DNA of 21,362 bases from JASJHI01 sp965371355. GTDB taxonomy: Bacteria; Actinomycetota; Acidimicrobiia; Acidimicrobiales; Ilumatobacteraceae. Shown piece by piece: positions 1 through 7,343 of this stretch; within the stretch, counting starts at the first letter, position 1; each line of letters begins with the position of its first letter. The translations under genes and the position numbers were made by a program. The notes beneath the pieces were generated by a model. The model was not told where the DNA came from and searched no databases. It saw only the letters and a list, made by a program, of their open reading frames with translations. Location: positions 1 to 21,362 of the forward strand of contig CBDUYD010000031.1 of the NCBI GenBank assembly GCA_965371355.1, in the 5' to 3' direction.

Positions 1-2
1 AG

Positions 3-164
3 CCGACGCCACCCGACAATCCCCTGCTGCAACTCCCCAACGTGGTCGTCATGCCGCATGTGGCCTGGCTGACCACCGCGACCCTCGAACGCAGCATCAC
101 CGTCGCGGTCGAGAACTCCCGCAGGCTGCGCGCCGGTGAGCCGCTACTCCACCAGGTGGTGTAG
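3..164 (+). CDS. D-2-hydroxyacid dehydrogenase, C-terminal end (partial)
   Basis: Only the last 53 codons are in the window; the gene enters from the left in frame 3 and ends at TAG 162-164. The visible peptide contains NPLLQLPNVVVMPHVAW followed by a helix with TLERSITVAVENSRRL. This matches the end of the NAD-binding domain and the C-terminal helix of D-isomer-specific 2-hydroxyacid dehydrogenases (phosphoglycerate, glyoxylate or hydroxypyruvate reductase type). In that family the His of the 'PH.AW' segment is the acid-base residue, here in MPHVAW. Such enzymes reduce 2-keto acids with NAD(P)H in the cytosol. Substrate cannot be judged from this fragment. The last codons (CAG GTG GTG TAG) form the first unit of a 14-bp tandem repeat. 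The gene converges with the aldolase on the other strand. Confidence 0.75.
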   Translation, partial: PTPPDNPLLQLPNVVVMPHVAWLTTATLERSITVAVENSRRLRAGEPLLHQVV

Positions 165-208
165 GGCAGGTGGTGTAGGGCAGGTGGTGTAGGGCAGGTG
201 GTGTAGGG
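153..208. repeat. Tandem repeat, 14 bp x 4, perfect
   Basis: Four identical head-to-tail copies of CAGGTGGTGTAGGG occupy 153-166, 167-180, 181-194 and 195-208. The first copy contains the last three codons and stop of the upstream dehydrogenase. The last copy ends 2 bp before the stop of the convergent aldolase. Every unit contains TAG, and unit one already terminates the gene, so a change in copy number would not alter either protein. It looks like a slipped-strand expansion of the 3' end of the gene. No function is evident. Confidence 0.95.
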
Positions 209-210
209 GC

Positions 211-1010
211 TCAGTCCGAGAGCCGGCGCACGTCGCCGACCCAGGCGCCGGCGGCCTCGGTGAGCCATTGGTCGTACGACACGTAGAGGAAGCGTGTACC
301 CAGCTCGAGCAGCCTGGAAGCGGCATCGCCCCGACAGAACGTCCCCGGCGCTGCGCCACCGACGGCCGCGATGCGGGTCAGGCCGTTCTCGACCGCGGCG
401 ACCACTTCGGGATGACCCGGCTGTCCCTGGAATCCCATCGCCTGGGCGAGATCGTTGGGGGCGATGAACACGACATCGATGTGTGGCACAGCGGCGATCT
501 CCTCGCAATGCTCGAGGGCCGCCGGATCCTCGAGTTGCACGACGAGCAACGTCTCGTCGTTGTCGGACGCGAGGAAGTCGGCGTTGCCGTACGAGCGGCG
601 ACCGCGCGAGACACCCCGCTCGCCCAGCGGCGAGAACTTCGCCGCCTTCACCAAGTCCCGCGCCTCGTCGGCGGTGTTAGGTGCGGGATGCCGATGCCGT
701 GAACCCCGAGGGTGAGCGCACGCCCGACCAACGAGGGCTCGAGCGTGCCGAGGCGCATCAACGCCGACATGCCCCACAGGTCGCACGCCCTGGTCAGATC
801 GCCGAGGCGCTCCCAGTCGGCCGGGCCGTGCTCGGCCTCCAACCATGCACCGTCGAACCCGAGCGGTCCGAGGAAATCGATGCTGTCGGCGGTCATCGAA
901 TGACCTGCCACGACGGTCGCCACACCCCCCTCGGCAAGCCGATGCTTGGCCCGGTTGCGACGAATGCTCCGCTGTCCGGGCGAGGTCTCCTCAGTCGATT
1001 CGATCGCCAT
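211..1010 (-). pseudogene. HpcH/HpaI-family aldolase, interrupted by a one-base frameshift
   Basis: Two adjacent minus-strand frames together make one class II HpcH/HpaI aldolase (2-keto-3-deoxy-sugar or 4-hydroxy-2-oxoheptanedioate aldolase type). The N-terminal part reads MAIESTEE..., then GFDGAWLEAEHGP, ALMRLG and GVHGIGIPHL. The C-terminal part, one frame over, begins at NTADEARDLVKAAKFSPLGERG and continues through VVQLED, IDVVFIAPNDLAQAMG and the C-terminus at 211. The family's metal-binding Glu (QLED) and Asp (APNDL) are present. Restoring one base near 679-680 joins IPHL to NTADEA and gives 266 residues, a normal family length. The start chosen is ATG at 1010; ATG at 1049 is also in frame. 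It lies last in a minus-strand unit after the Lgt-like gene, overlapping it by 20 nt. Either the gene is genuinely broken or the base is a sequencing error. Confidence 0.8.
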
Positions 1011-1788
1011 GACCGGCAGGTCTACCAGCGACCGGGCGCGAACCTTCATCTCCGGCTCGCCCCGGAGGCTCCGGCCCATCCGCGTGTGCGCGATTTCCCC
1101 ATCGGGCGGAGAGGACGGTGACCCCGAGTGCCAACGCGGCCGCAATCGCAACCACGATCGATGTCTTGTGCTGGCGCGTCAGCCCCTCGCCGACGTGCGG
1201 TAGCCAGATGGAACCCACCGAGCGAACCGAGGCCACGACGAGAGCGGCTACCAGCACGATCACGACCGGTGAACGGCCGCGTGAGGCCATACCGCGGACG
1301 ACGAGGGCACCGATCGCGACGGCGCCCGCGATGAACAGTCCGACCGGCAGCATCGTGGTCGACAGCCCCGGCGGCCGCAACCCGATCGAGCTCTCCGGTC
1401 CGAAGCAACCGTCGCGGAATGGGCAGGCGGCCTCGTACCCCGCGTAGCCGAGCATGGCGAGCGGCACCACCGCCGCCACCATCGCCAGCCCGGGCTCGCC
1501 CGCGCGCCGGCCGCTCCACAGGAGTAGACCGACGGCTGCGGCGACGCCCGGCCAGAACTCGACCCCGCTGCGAATGATGATCATGTCCGGGATGCTCCCG
1601 ATCGAGTTCGGGTCATCGAGCGCGAGGGTGACCAGGCGCCCCACGGCCAGCGCGGCGAGCGCCGGACCGAGCGTGATGTCGAGGAAACCGACCGGTTCGC
1701 GGGAGATGGTCAGGAGCCACCAGTAGGCGACGAGCGATGGGATGCCGAAGGCGATGATGATGCTGATCAGGAGCCCGTAGTCGATCAC
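991..1788 (-). CDS. Polytopic membrane protein, Lgt-like
   Basis: A 265-residue protein with about six or seven hydrophobic segments (near residues 4-26, 38-56, 80-92, 102-118, 145-164, 173-190 and 210-226) and a polar Arg/Gly/Pro-rich tail. The stretch with GPALAALAVGRL (41-52), a loop, and a GVEFWPG turn (75-81) resembles the layout of prolipoprotein diacylglyceryl transferase (Lgt). The canonical Lgt signature is not clear, so enzymatic identity is unproven. Cys122 and Cys128 (ACPFRDGCFG) sit together in a loop. The start is GTG at 1788, overlapping the TGA of the thioredoxin gene as GTGA, which implies translational coupling. Given that coupling it may act with the thioredoxin on the outer face of the membrane, for example as a redox or lipoprotein-processing partner. 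This is inference. The 3' end overlaps the aldolase start. Confidence 0.6.
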   Translation of the reverse strand: MIDYGLLISIIIAFGIPSLVAYWWLLTISREPVGFLDITLGPALAALAVGRLVTLALDDPNSIGSIPDMIIIRSGVEFWPGVAAAVGLLLWSGRRAGEPGLAMVAAVVPLAMLGYAGYEAACPFRDGCFGPESSIGLRPPGLSTTMLPVGLFIAGAVAIGALVVRGMASRGRSPVVIVLVAALVVASVRSVGSIWLPHVGEGLTRQHKTSIVVAIAAALALGVTVLSARWGNRAHADGPEPPGRAGDEGSRPVAGRPAGHGDRID

Positions 1789-2345
1789 CGCAGAGCATCC
1801 TCGACCAGGCCGGCCAGGCGCTGCTCGGAGATCCCCCCGTTCACCCGAGCGCTGATCACCCCATCGGCATCGAACACGAGTGTCGTCGGATACGCGGTGA
1901 GGCCCAGGGCGGCTCGGATCTCGCCCGATTCGTCGAACACGTTCGGGTACGTCAGGCCGAGCTTGTCGACGAACCGTCGGGCGTCGCCGGGGTCGTCGTT
2001 CGACGCCACCCCGAGGATGACCGCCTCGCCGGAGTAGGTGTCGGCTGCATCCTGGAGGAGGGGCATCTCGGTGCGACATGGGGCGCACCACGATGCCCAG
2101 AGGTTGACGACCACCGGTTGGCCCCGCAGGCCGACCATCATCCCCTCGAAGGTGTCGAGGGACACCGCGGGGAAGGTGCCCTCGACCGGTAGCTCGATCG
2201 GATCTCCCGATGCCTCGAACTCGGGCAGGTCGGGCTCACGAAGTGCTGCGACCGCCACCCAGCCGCCGGCGACGACGACCGCCACGATCATCGCGATGCT
2301 GCGCGCGGTGAATCGCTGCCGTGTGGGCGTGTGTTCATCCGTCAC
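1785..2345 (-). CDS. TlpA/ResA-like membrane-anchored thioredoxin
   Basis: A 186-residue protein. A basic N-terminus and one membrane anchor (about residues 16-34) are followed by a thioredoxin fold facing outside the cell. The redox motif WCAPC is at 86-90 after VVVNLWAS, and the conserved cis-Pro is P153 (AYPTTLVFD). The central insert typical of TlpA/ResA/CcmG proteins is present (ILGVASNDDPGDARRFVDKLGLTYPNVFDESG). These proteins reduce or exchange disulfides in exported proteins such as apocytochromes c. No cytochrome-maturation gene is in the window, so the client is unknown. GTG at 2345 is chosen because it directly precedes TDEHTPTRQRF and the anchor; longer frames upstream are Arg-rich non-homologous sequence. 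The stop overlaps the next gene's GTG as GTGA. Confidence 0.85.
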   Translation of the reverse strand: MTDEHTPTRQRFTARSIAMIVAVVVAGGWVAVAALREPDLPEFEASGDPIELPVEGTFPAVSLDTFEGMMVGLRGQPVVVNLWASWCAPCRTEMPLLQDAADTYSGEAVILGVASNDDPGDARRFVDKLGLTYPNVFDESGEIRAALGLTAYPTTLVFDADGVISARVNGGISEQRLAGLVEDALR

Positions 2346-2419
2346 CGCGACAGTGTGGCGCAGCCTCGCCGGATAGCGACGCCGCCTGCGGTGGTCGACC
2401 GGATCCTCATCTGTGCGGT

Positions 2420-2458
2420 TGACAACCTGGGTTGCGCGCGGGGCAACCCAGGTTGTCA
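2420..2458. terminator. Perfect 16-bp inverted repeat (terminator or REP-like element)
   Basis: Arms at 2420-2435 (TGACAACCTGGGTTGC) and 2443-2458 are perfect reverse complements around the 7-nt loop GCGCGGG. Each arm is itself a near-palindrome (CAACC-2 nt-GGTTG), so the element contains four related pentamers. It lies 98 bp beyond the phoD stop and about 75 bp before the thioredoxin start. That position suits a terminator for phoD, but there is no T-tract on either strand. The nested symmetry also fits a repetitive extragenic palindrome or an operator. The rest of 2346-2555 holds no gene. Confidence 0.6.
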
Positions 2459-2532
2459 TGCGTCGGAGAGGGGGACCCGGCGCCGCGAAGAGGCGCTCGC
2501 TTCCGCCTACTTACTGACGGCCAACCTGCCCG

Positions 2533-2563
2533 CCGGCTGATCCCGGTACACGGCGTCAGCCGG
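2533..2563 (-). terminator. Inverted repeat spanning the phoD stop codon
   Basis: CCGGCTGA (2533-2540) and TCAGCCGG (2556-2563) are perfect 8-bp arms separated by 15 nt, with the phoD TGA stop inside one arm. It could fold at the end of the phoD message. There is no T-tract, so a termination role is only a possibility. Confidence 0.3.
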
Positions 2564-4289
2564 TCTGGACCGCTCCGGGTGTGCCGGCGGCGATCTCCCA
2601 CGTGCTGAGCGTGCTGACGGTCGACGCCTCGTCGAACTGGTCGGCCACGCCCCGGTACGTCGCCTGCCACATCGTCGGCGTGACCTCGCACAGCGTGTAG
2701 CCGCGGTTGGCGTCGAACCACTTGAGCTGCGGGTTGGCCTCCAGCGCTGTACCCACCAGCGTCTCCACCGCCTCGTCGTCGTCGAAGAACGACGACGAGA
2801 TGCTCGTCGCCATGAACTCGGTGCCGACGACGGGGAGCGACGTGTCGAAGGGGTCCGCGCGCAGGTCGCCGACCGCTGCCGAGTGGAAGTCGCCGGTGAG
2901 CACGACCAGGTTGTCGCTCTCGGGCCCGATCGCTTCGAGGAGCGCCTGGCGCGCGCCGGAGTATCCGTCCCACGTGTCGACCACGATCACCGGAGGTTCG
3001 CTCCCCTCGATGGCGTTGCCGCCGAACATGAAGACCTGTTGCGCGAGCACGTCCCACACGGCGTTCGACGCCGCCACCTCGCCGACCACCCAGTCGTGCT
3101 GCGTCTCGCCCAGCATCGTCTGGTCGGGCGAGAACGACACGGCGTCGTCGCGCACCTGCACGGCCTCGCCGAGCGCCTCGACGAAGGGTTCGCTGCGCTG
3201 CTGGTCGGCGCGGTACTGGCGGGTGTCGAGCACGTGGAACCGGATGAGGTCGCCGTGACCGAGCGACCGGTAGATCGGATAGTCCGCACCGGTCGGTGGT
3301 TCGAGCCGAACCGGGACGTGCTCGTACCAGGCCTGGTATGCGGCGGCCCGCCGTTCGAGGAACGCGTCGACGTCGGCGTCGTCCTCGCTGCTGGCACCGG
3401 CGTAATCGTTCTCGACCTCGTGGTCGTCCCATGTGATGATCCAAGGCACCCTTGCGTGGGCGGCCTGGAGCAGCGGGTCGGTCTTGTAGAGGGCATAGCG
3501 CTGCCGGTACTGGTCGAGCGTCATGGCCTCGAAGTCCTGCCCGGTCGTGCGGCCACGCTCGTCGGCGTAGCCGCCGCTGGCGTACTCGTAGATGTAGTCG
3601 CCGAGGAAGACGAAGGCGTCGAGAGCATCCTGTTCGACGACGTCGCGGTACGCCGCGTAGTAGCCCTGCTCCCAGTTCTGGCACGACGAGAACGCAAACC
3701 TGAACCGCTCGGGCAGCGTGCCCGGCGCGGCGAACGTGCGGGTCAGGGCAGGCTCGCTGGCGAACTCACCGACCCGGAATCGGTAGACGTACGCGGTGTC
3801 CGGTCGAAGGCCCTCGACGTTGACGTGGACCGAGTGTGCGAGTGCCGCGATCGCCGGTTCGATGCCCGAGGCGACGATCTCTCCGAAGCTGTCGTCGGTG
3901 GCGACCTCCCACTCGACGTCGACATCGTCGGTTCCGAGTTCGTCTCCGTCGGGGACGAGGCGGGTCCAGAGGATCACCGAATCGGGCAGCGGATCTCCCG
4001 ATGCCACCCCGAGCGTGAACGGATCGGAGGTCACCGGAGCGGGTGTCGTCGTCGTTGTGGCGGCCGCGGTGGTGGCCGGTGTCGACGTCGTCGACTCGGC
4101 CGTAGTAGTCGTGGTCTCGTCCGGACCCTCCGTCGACGACGGAGTGGATCCCGCATCACCACCATCGTCATCGTCGTCGGAACACGCGGCGAGTGCCGCG
4201 GCGGCCACGGTCGCGGCGAGGAATCCCCGCCGGGTCAAGCGCCCTTTCCCGCCTCCGTGCTCGTCCGGCTGGTCGTTTCCGTCCATCAC
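2556..4289 (-). CDS. phoD: PhoD-like alkaline phosphatase/phosphodiesterase, Tat lipoprotein
   Basis: 577 residues. The N-terminus has a twin-arginine motif (LTRRGFLAA, RR at 20-21), a hydrophobic stretch and a lipobox LAAC with Cys36, so it should be Tat-exported and lipid-anchored. An acidic patch and a Thr/Ser/Pro-rich linker (about 37-88) tether the catalytic part away from the membrane. Next come the PhoD N-terminal domain (FTLGVASGDPLPDSVILWTRL, 91-111) and the metallophosphatase domain: FSSCQNWEQGYY (200-211), GDYIYEY (230-236), TWDDHEVENDY (286-296), DTRQYR (355-360) and GDFHSA (466-471). These include the Cys, Asp and His ligands of the Fe/Ca centre known for PhoD. It releases phosphate from phosphomonoesters or diesters outside the cell. 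The start is GTG at 4289, six nt after GGGAG; ATG at 4286 is an alternative. No convincing Pho box was seen. Confidence 0.93.
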   Translation of the reverse strand: MMDGNDQPDEHGGGKGRLTRRGFLAATVAAAALAACSDDDDDGGDAGSTPSSTEGPDETTTTTAESTTSTPATTAAATTTTTPAPVTSDPFTLGVASGDPLPDSVILWTRLVPDGDELGTDDVDVEWEVATDDSFGEIVASGIEPAIAALAHSVHVNVEGLRPDTAYVYRFRVGEFASEPALTRTFAAPGTLPERFRFAFSSCQNWEQGYYAAYRDVVEQDALDAFVFLGDYIYEYASGGYADERGRTTGQDFEAMTLDQYRQRYALYKTDPLLQAAHARVPWIITWDDHEVENDYAGASSEDDADVDAFLERRAAAYQAWYEHVPVRLEPPTGADYPIYRSLGHGDLIRFHVLDTRQYRADQQRSEPFVEALGEAVQVRDDAVSFSPDQTMLGETQHDWVVGEVAASNAVWDVLAQQVFMFGGNAIEGSEPPVIVVDTWDGYSGARQALLEAIGPESDNLVVLTGDFHSAAVGDLRADPFDTSLPVVGTEFMATSISSSFFDDDEAVETLVGTALEANPQLKWFDANRGYTLCEVTPTMWQATYRGVADQFDEASTVSTLSTWEIAAGTPGAVQTG

Positions 4290-4331
4290 TCATGGCTCCC
4301 TTCGATCTCGAGTCACCCCATCGTCGTGCCT

Positions 4332-4359
4332 ATCATCGTTCGGCCGCGAATTCTGTCAA
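4332..4359 (-). promoter_or_regulatory. Candidate promoter for phoD
   Basis: On the minus strand a perfect -35 hexamer TTGACA (4359-4354) is followed after 16 nt by GATGAT (4337-4332), a fair -10. This gives a leader of roughly 35 nt before the phoD GTG. It lies in the 82-bp divergent gap shared with the aldehyde dehydrogenase. On the plus strand TATCAT (4331-4336) could serve the dehydrogenase, but no good -35 is seen for it. Confidence 0.45.
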
Positions 4360-4371
4360 GCTGGAGGCACG

Positions 4372-5799
4372 ATGCAGACGGAGTTGCTGATCGACGGGAA
4401 GTGGAGCGGTGGATCCGACGGCGAGACGATCTCGGTGCTCGATCCGGCCACCGGTGAGCAGGTGGCCGAGGTCGCGGCCGGCGCGGCGGCCGATGCGGTA
4501 GCGGCCTGTGATGCTGCGGCCGCCGCACAGAAGGGGTGGGCCGCCGCCGCGCCCCGGGTCCGCGCCGAGGTTCTGCGGGCCTGTTGGCAGGCGCTTGTCG
4601 AGCACACCGACGAACTGGCCGAACTGATCACCAGCGAAAACGGAAAGCCGCTGGCCGACGCCCGTGGTGAGATCACCTACGCGGCCGAGTTCTTCCGCTG
4701 GAACTCCGAGGAAGCGGTACGGATCCACGGCTCGATCGGGACAGCGCCGGCGGGTGACAACAAGATCATCGTGCATCATCCGCCGGTGGGTGTCGTCGTC
4801 ATCGTCACGCCCTGGAACTTCCCGGCAGCGATGATCACCCGCAAGGTCGCCCCCGCTCTCGCCGCCGGAAACGCAGTGGTCATCAAGCCGCCTCGCGAGA
4901 CACCGTTGACCGCGCTGCGGATCGGTGAACTGCTCGGTGAGGCCGGCGTTCCCGACGGTGTGGTCAACATCGTGCCGACCACGTCGGCGGGCGCCTGGTT
5001 CGATGCCGCGGTCGATCATCCCGCCACACGCATGGTTTCGTTCACCGGCTCGACCGAGGTCGGGCGGGTGCTCTTGCGCCGCTGTGCCGACCGCGTGCTG
5101 AAGACATGTATGGAGCTGGGCGGCAACGCCCCGTTCATCGTGTTCGACGACGCCGACCTCGATGCCGCCGTCGAAGGCGCGATGGTGGCCAAGATGCGCC
5201 ACTCGGCCGAGACCTGCACCGCGGCCAATCGCTTCTTCGTCGAAGCGGGTGTCGCGGAGGAGTTCACCGCCCGGCTCGCCGGCACGATGGGCGCGATGAA
5301 GGTCGGTTCGGGCTTCGACGCCGATGTCACGTGCGGGCCGATGATCAATGCGGCCGCGATCGAATCGATCGATGGTCTCGTGCGAGACGCCGTCGGCGCC
5401 GGCGCGGTCGCCACCACCGGCGGATCTCCGATCGACGGACCCGGCTACTTCTACCAACCGACCGTTCTCGGCAACGTCGCCGCCGACTCCCCGATCACCC
5501 GAGAAGAGATCTTCGGCCCGGTCGCGCCGGTCATCCCCTTCACCGGCACGGCGGACATGATCCGGCACGCCAACGACACCGAGATGGGGCTCGCCGCCTA
5601 CGTCTACAGCCGAGATGTCGGGCGCGCCCTGCACGTTGCCGAACGCCTCGAATCGGGGATGGTCGGTATCAACCGCGGGGCGATGTCGGACCCGGCCGCG
5701 CCATTCGGCGGCATGAAACAGTCCGGCCTCGGCCGCGAAGGAGCCTCTGAGGGCATTTACGAGTTCTGCGAGACCCAGTACATCGCCGCGTCCTGGTAG
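4372..5799 (+). CDS. gabD: Aldehyde dehydrogenase, probably succinate-semialdehyde dehydrogenase
   Basis: 475 residues, the usual length for the ALDH superfamily. Landmarks are TPWNFP (146-151, with the oxyanion-hole Asn149), FTGSTEVG (224-231, NAD(P)-binding), MELGG with general base Glu248, catalytic Cys282 in AETCTAANRF, EEIFGPV, and the C-terminal PFGGMKQSGLGREG. The Cys context (CTAANRF) and the MSDPAAPFGG segment resemble actinobacterial GabD enzymes, which oxidise succinate semialdehyde to succinate in the GABA shunt. Substrate assignment is by remembered family resemblance, so a related semialdehyde is possible. The start is ATG at 4372, preceded by GGAGG at 4363-4367. An open frame extends upstream to 3796, but that part is antisense to phoD and not homologous. 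The gene appears monocistronic and converges with the CaiB gene. Confidence 0.85.
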   Translation: MQTELLIDGKWSGGSDGETISVLDPATGEQVAEVAAGAAADAVAACDAAAAAQKGWAAAAPRVRAEVLRACWQALVEHTDELAELITSENGKPLADARGEITYAAEFFRWNSEEAVRIHGSIGTAPAGDNKIIVHHPPVGVVVIVTPWNFPAAMITRKVAPALAAGNAVVIKPPRETPLTALRIGELLGEAGVPDGVVNIVPTTSAGAWFDAAVDHPATRMVSFTGSTEVGRVLLRRCADRVLKTCMELGGNAPFIVFDDADLDAAVEGAMVAKMRHSAETCTAANRFFVEAGVAEEFTARLAGTMGAMKVGSGFDADVTCGPMINAAAIESIDGLVRDAVGAGAVATTGGSPIDGPGYFYQPTVLGNVAADSPITREEIFGPVAPVIPFTGTADMIRHANDTEMGLAAYVYSRDVGRALHVAERLESGMVGINRGAMSDPAAPFGGMKQSGLGREGASEGIYEFCETQYIAASW

Positions 5800-5822
5800 T
5801 GCCGGACCCCCCTCCAGCCAGA

Positions 5823-5865
5823 TGTGTGAGCGATTACCGCCAACGACGACATCTCCGCTCACACA
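5823..5865. repeat. REP-like hairpin element, copy 1
   Basis: Perfect 10-bp arms TGTGTGAGCG (5823-5832) and CGCTCACACA (5856-5865) flank a 23-nt loop beginning ATTACCG. The element lies between convergent genes and is repeated imperfectly 71 bp downstream with identical geometry. Confidence 0.7.
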
Positions 5866-5895
5866 GAATCCGGACCGCCCACCGTCGCCGTTCCA

Positions 5896-5936
5896 TGTGA
5901 GCGATTACCGGTGACGACGACGCTCTCGCTGACGCA
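5896..5936. repeat. REP-like hairpin element, copy 2
   Basis: The 15-mer TGTGAGCGATTACCG at 5896-5910 is identical to 5825-5839, and ACGACGAC follows at the same offset in both. The right arm (CGCTGACG, 5927-5934) sits at the same 23-nt spacing as in copy 1 but has two mismatches, so the hairpin is degraded. The 155-bp gap 5800-5954 contains nothing else recognisable. Confidence 0.65.
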
Positions 5937-5954
5937 GCCGCCTTCAGGCTCGAC

Positions 5955-7337
5955 TCAGGCCGGCGTCCGATCGAGCCAGGACAGATCGTGTGTTCCCAGC
6001 GCTGCCGGGGGTCGCTGCCACCGCGCCGGAGTGCGTTCCAACCGCTCGACCGGCGGCAGGTGGGTGACCGCGCCCCAGGCGGTGTCGACGGTATTGCAGC
6101 GGGCACTCACGTCTCCGAGGCCGGCGGCGGTGGCGGGGTCGCAATCGGTGCCGCCCGACTGGATCCACCCTGCGGTCTGACACAGCGATGCCTCGACCAG
6201 CCAAGAGCCGCCTTCGTCGATCTGGCGCGACAGCGCGATCAGCGTGCCGACGGCGGCGAGGTAGCCCGTCGTGTAGTCGGTGGCGGCGGCGGCGATCAAC
6301 TTCGGTACGCGGTCGACGGCCTCGGCGGTGGCGATGCCGCTGGTGGTCTGGGCGAGCTGCTCCCAGCCGGGGCGTTGGGCCCACGGACCGACGTGGCCGT
6401 AGCAGTTGATCGAGACGTAGACGAGGCCGGGGGCGAGGTCGGCGAGTTCGTCGGGCCCGAGGCCGCGCTCGGCGAGCGCGCCCAGCCGGTAGCCCTGGCA
6501 GAACACGTCGGCATCGGCGACGAGATCGAGCAGCCGGCGCACGCCGTGATCGCCGTCGAGGTCGACGAACGCGCACCGCTTGCCGTGGCCCGTCTCGACC
6601 ACGAACGGCTCGACGCTGGGGAGATTCGGCGATCCGATGCGCAGCACGTCGGCACCGTGCGCGGCGAGCGAGCGGCCACACGTCGGACCGGCCAGCACAC
6701 GTGTCAGGTCGGCCACGCGGACCCCGCTGAGAGGCTGGTCTCCCGGGGGTCGGTCGCGCGGAGGCGCGTCACCGATCCGACGGATCGTCACCGCCCCGAG
6801 ATCGGCGAGTGCCACACCCTGCGGGTGCTCACCCCACTCGGTCGTCGTGCGCGCCAGCGCCGCGCACAGACCGGCGTCGGCGATCGCGCTCTCGAGCGCG
6901 TCGCCGCTCCAGGCCTTCACCGCTGCCCCGATCGACTCGGCGGTGGCGTCGCAACCGAGCAGCGCGGTGAGGCCGTCGGCGAGGTGGGGAAAGCCGCCGT
7001 GCAGATGGATCCAGCGATCGTCGGCGGTCGGGTAGAGAGCGCTCAAAGGGTTCTGGTACCTCGTCAGGTCGAGTCCCTCGGCCGACTGGACCGCGAAGCC
7101 GAGCAGCGACGCGGCGGCCGCACGCGTGTCGACGCGCACCGGCTGTGGAGCACCGCCGCGCTGCTCGCCGATGTGGGCCGACCATGCGCCGAGCAGACCG
7201 AGTGCGGCCGCCGCCGCCTCACCCGGACGGTGGCGCGACTCGAGCACGGGATCGGATCCGGTCACGGTGACGCGTGCGCCCGGTGGGGGCTCCAGCCCGC
7301 CTCGCTTCCACCAGCCTCGAAGCGCAGCGTCGTCCAT
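5955..7337 (-). CDS. CaiB/BaiF-family (class III) CoA-transferase, rearranged domains
   Basis: 460 residues. The canonical family N-terminus (GVRVADLTRVLAGPTCGRSLAAHGADVLRI) appears only at residues 205-234, followed by GHGKRCAFVDLD, ADVFCQGYRLGALAERGLGPDEL and YVSINCYGHVGPWAQRPGWEQLAQ. Residues 1-200 instead resemble the distal part of a CaiB protein (ASLLGFAVQS, NPLSALYPTADDRWIHLHGGFPHL, an AWSGDALESAIADAGLCAALA helix pair). Class III transferases move CoA between carboxylic acids through an aspartyl-CoA; the family's catalytic Asp in 'GYD' aligns with Glu326 in GWEQ. Whether it transfers CoA is therefore open. The start is ATG at 7337, six nt after a TATCTT box, so the mRNA may be leaderless. 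It is divergent from the FAD monooxygenase. Confidence 0.8.
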   Translation of the reverse strand: MDDAALRGWWKRGGLEPPPGARVTVTGSDPVLESRHRPGEAAAAALGLLGAWSAHIGEQRGGAPQPVRVDTRAAAASLLGFAVQSAEGLDLTRYQNPLSALYPTADDRWIHLHGGFPHLADGLTALLGCDATAESIGAAVKAWSGDALESAIADAGLCAALARTTTEWGEHPQGVALADLGAVTIRRIGDAPPRDRPPGDQPLSGVRVADLTRVLAGPTCGRSLAAHGADVLRIGSPNLPSVEPFVVETGHGKRCAFVDLDGDHGVRRLLDLVADADVFCQGYRLGALAERGLGPDELADLAPGLVYVSINCYGHVGPWAQRPGWEQLAQTTSGIATAEAVDRVPKLIAAAATDYTTGYLAAVGTLIALSRQIDEGGSWLVEASLCQTAGWIQSGGTDCDPATAAGLGDVSARCNTVDTAWGAVTHLPPVERLERTPARWQRPPAALGTHDLSWLDRTPA

Positions 7338-7343
7338 CGGCTC

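Noticed and set aside
153..208. CRISPR array
   Set aside because: The units are 14 bp and contiguous with no spacers, and no cas gene is present.
672..686. Programmed -1 frameshift in the aldolase
   Set aside because: A -1 shift would join the frames, but no X-XXY-YYZ slippery heptamer or obvious downstream pseudoknot is visible. A one-base deletion or read error is simpler.
3796..4371. Open frame running into the aldehyde dehydrogenase from 576 bp upstream
   Set aside because: It is antisense to phoD, low-complexity (Ser/Val runs) and not homologous; ATG 4372 has a proper ribosome binding site.
2883..4457. 524-codon plus-strand open frame opposite phoD
   Set aside because: Shadow of a GC-rich gene: the opposite strand carries all PhoD motifs, and this frame has Arg/Val/Gly-rich composition with no recognisable domain.
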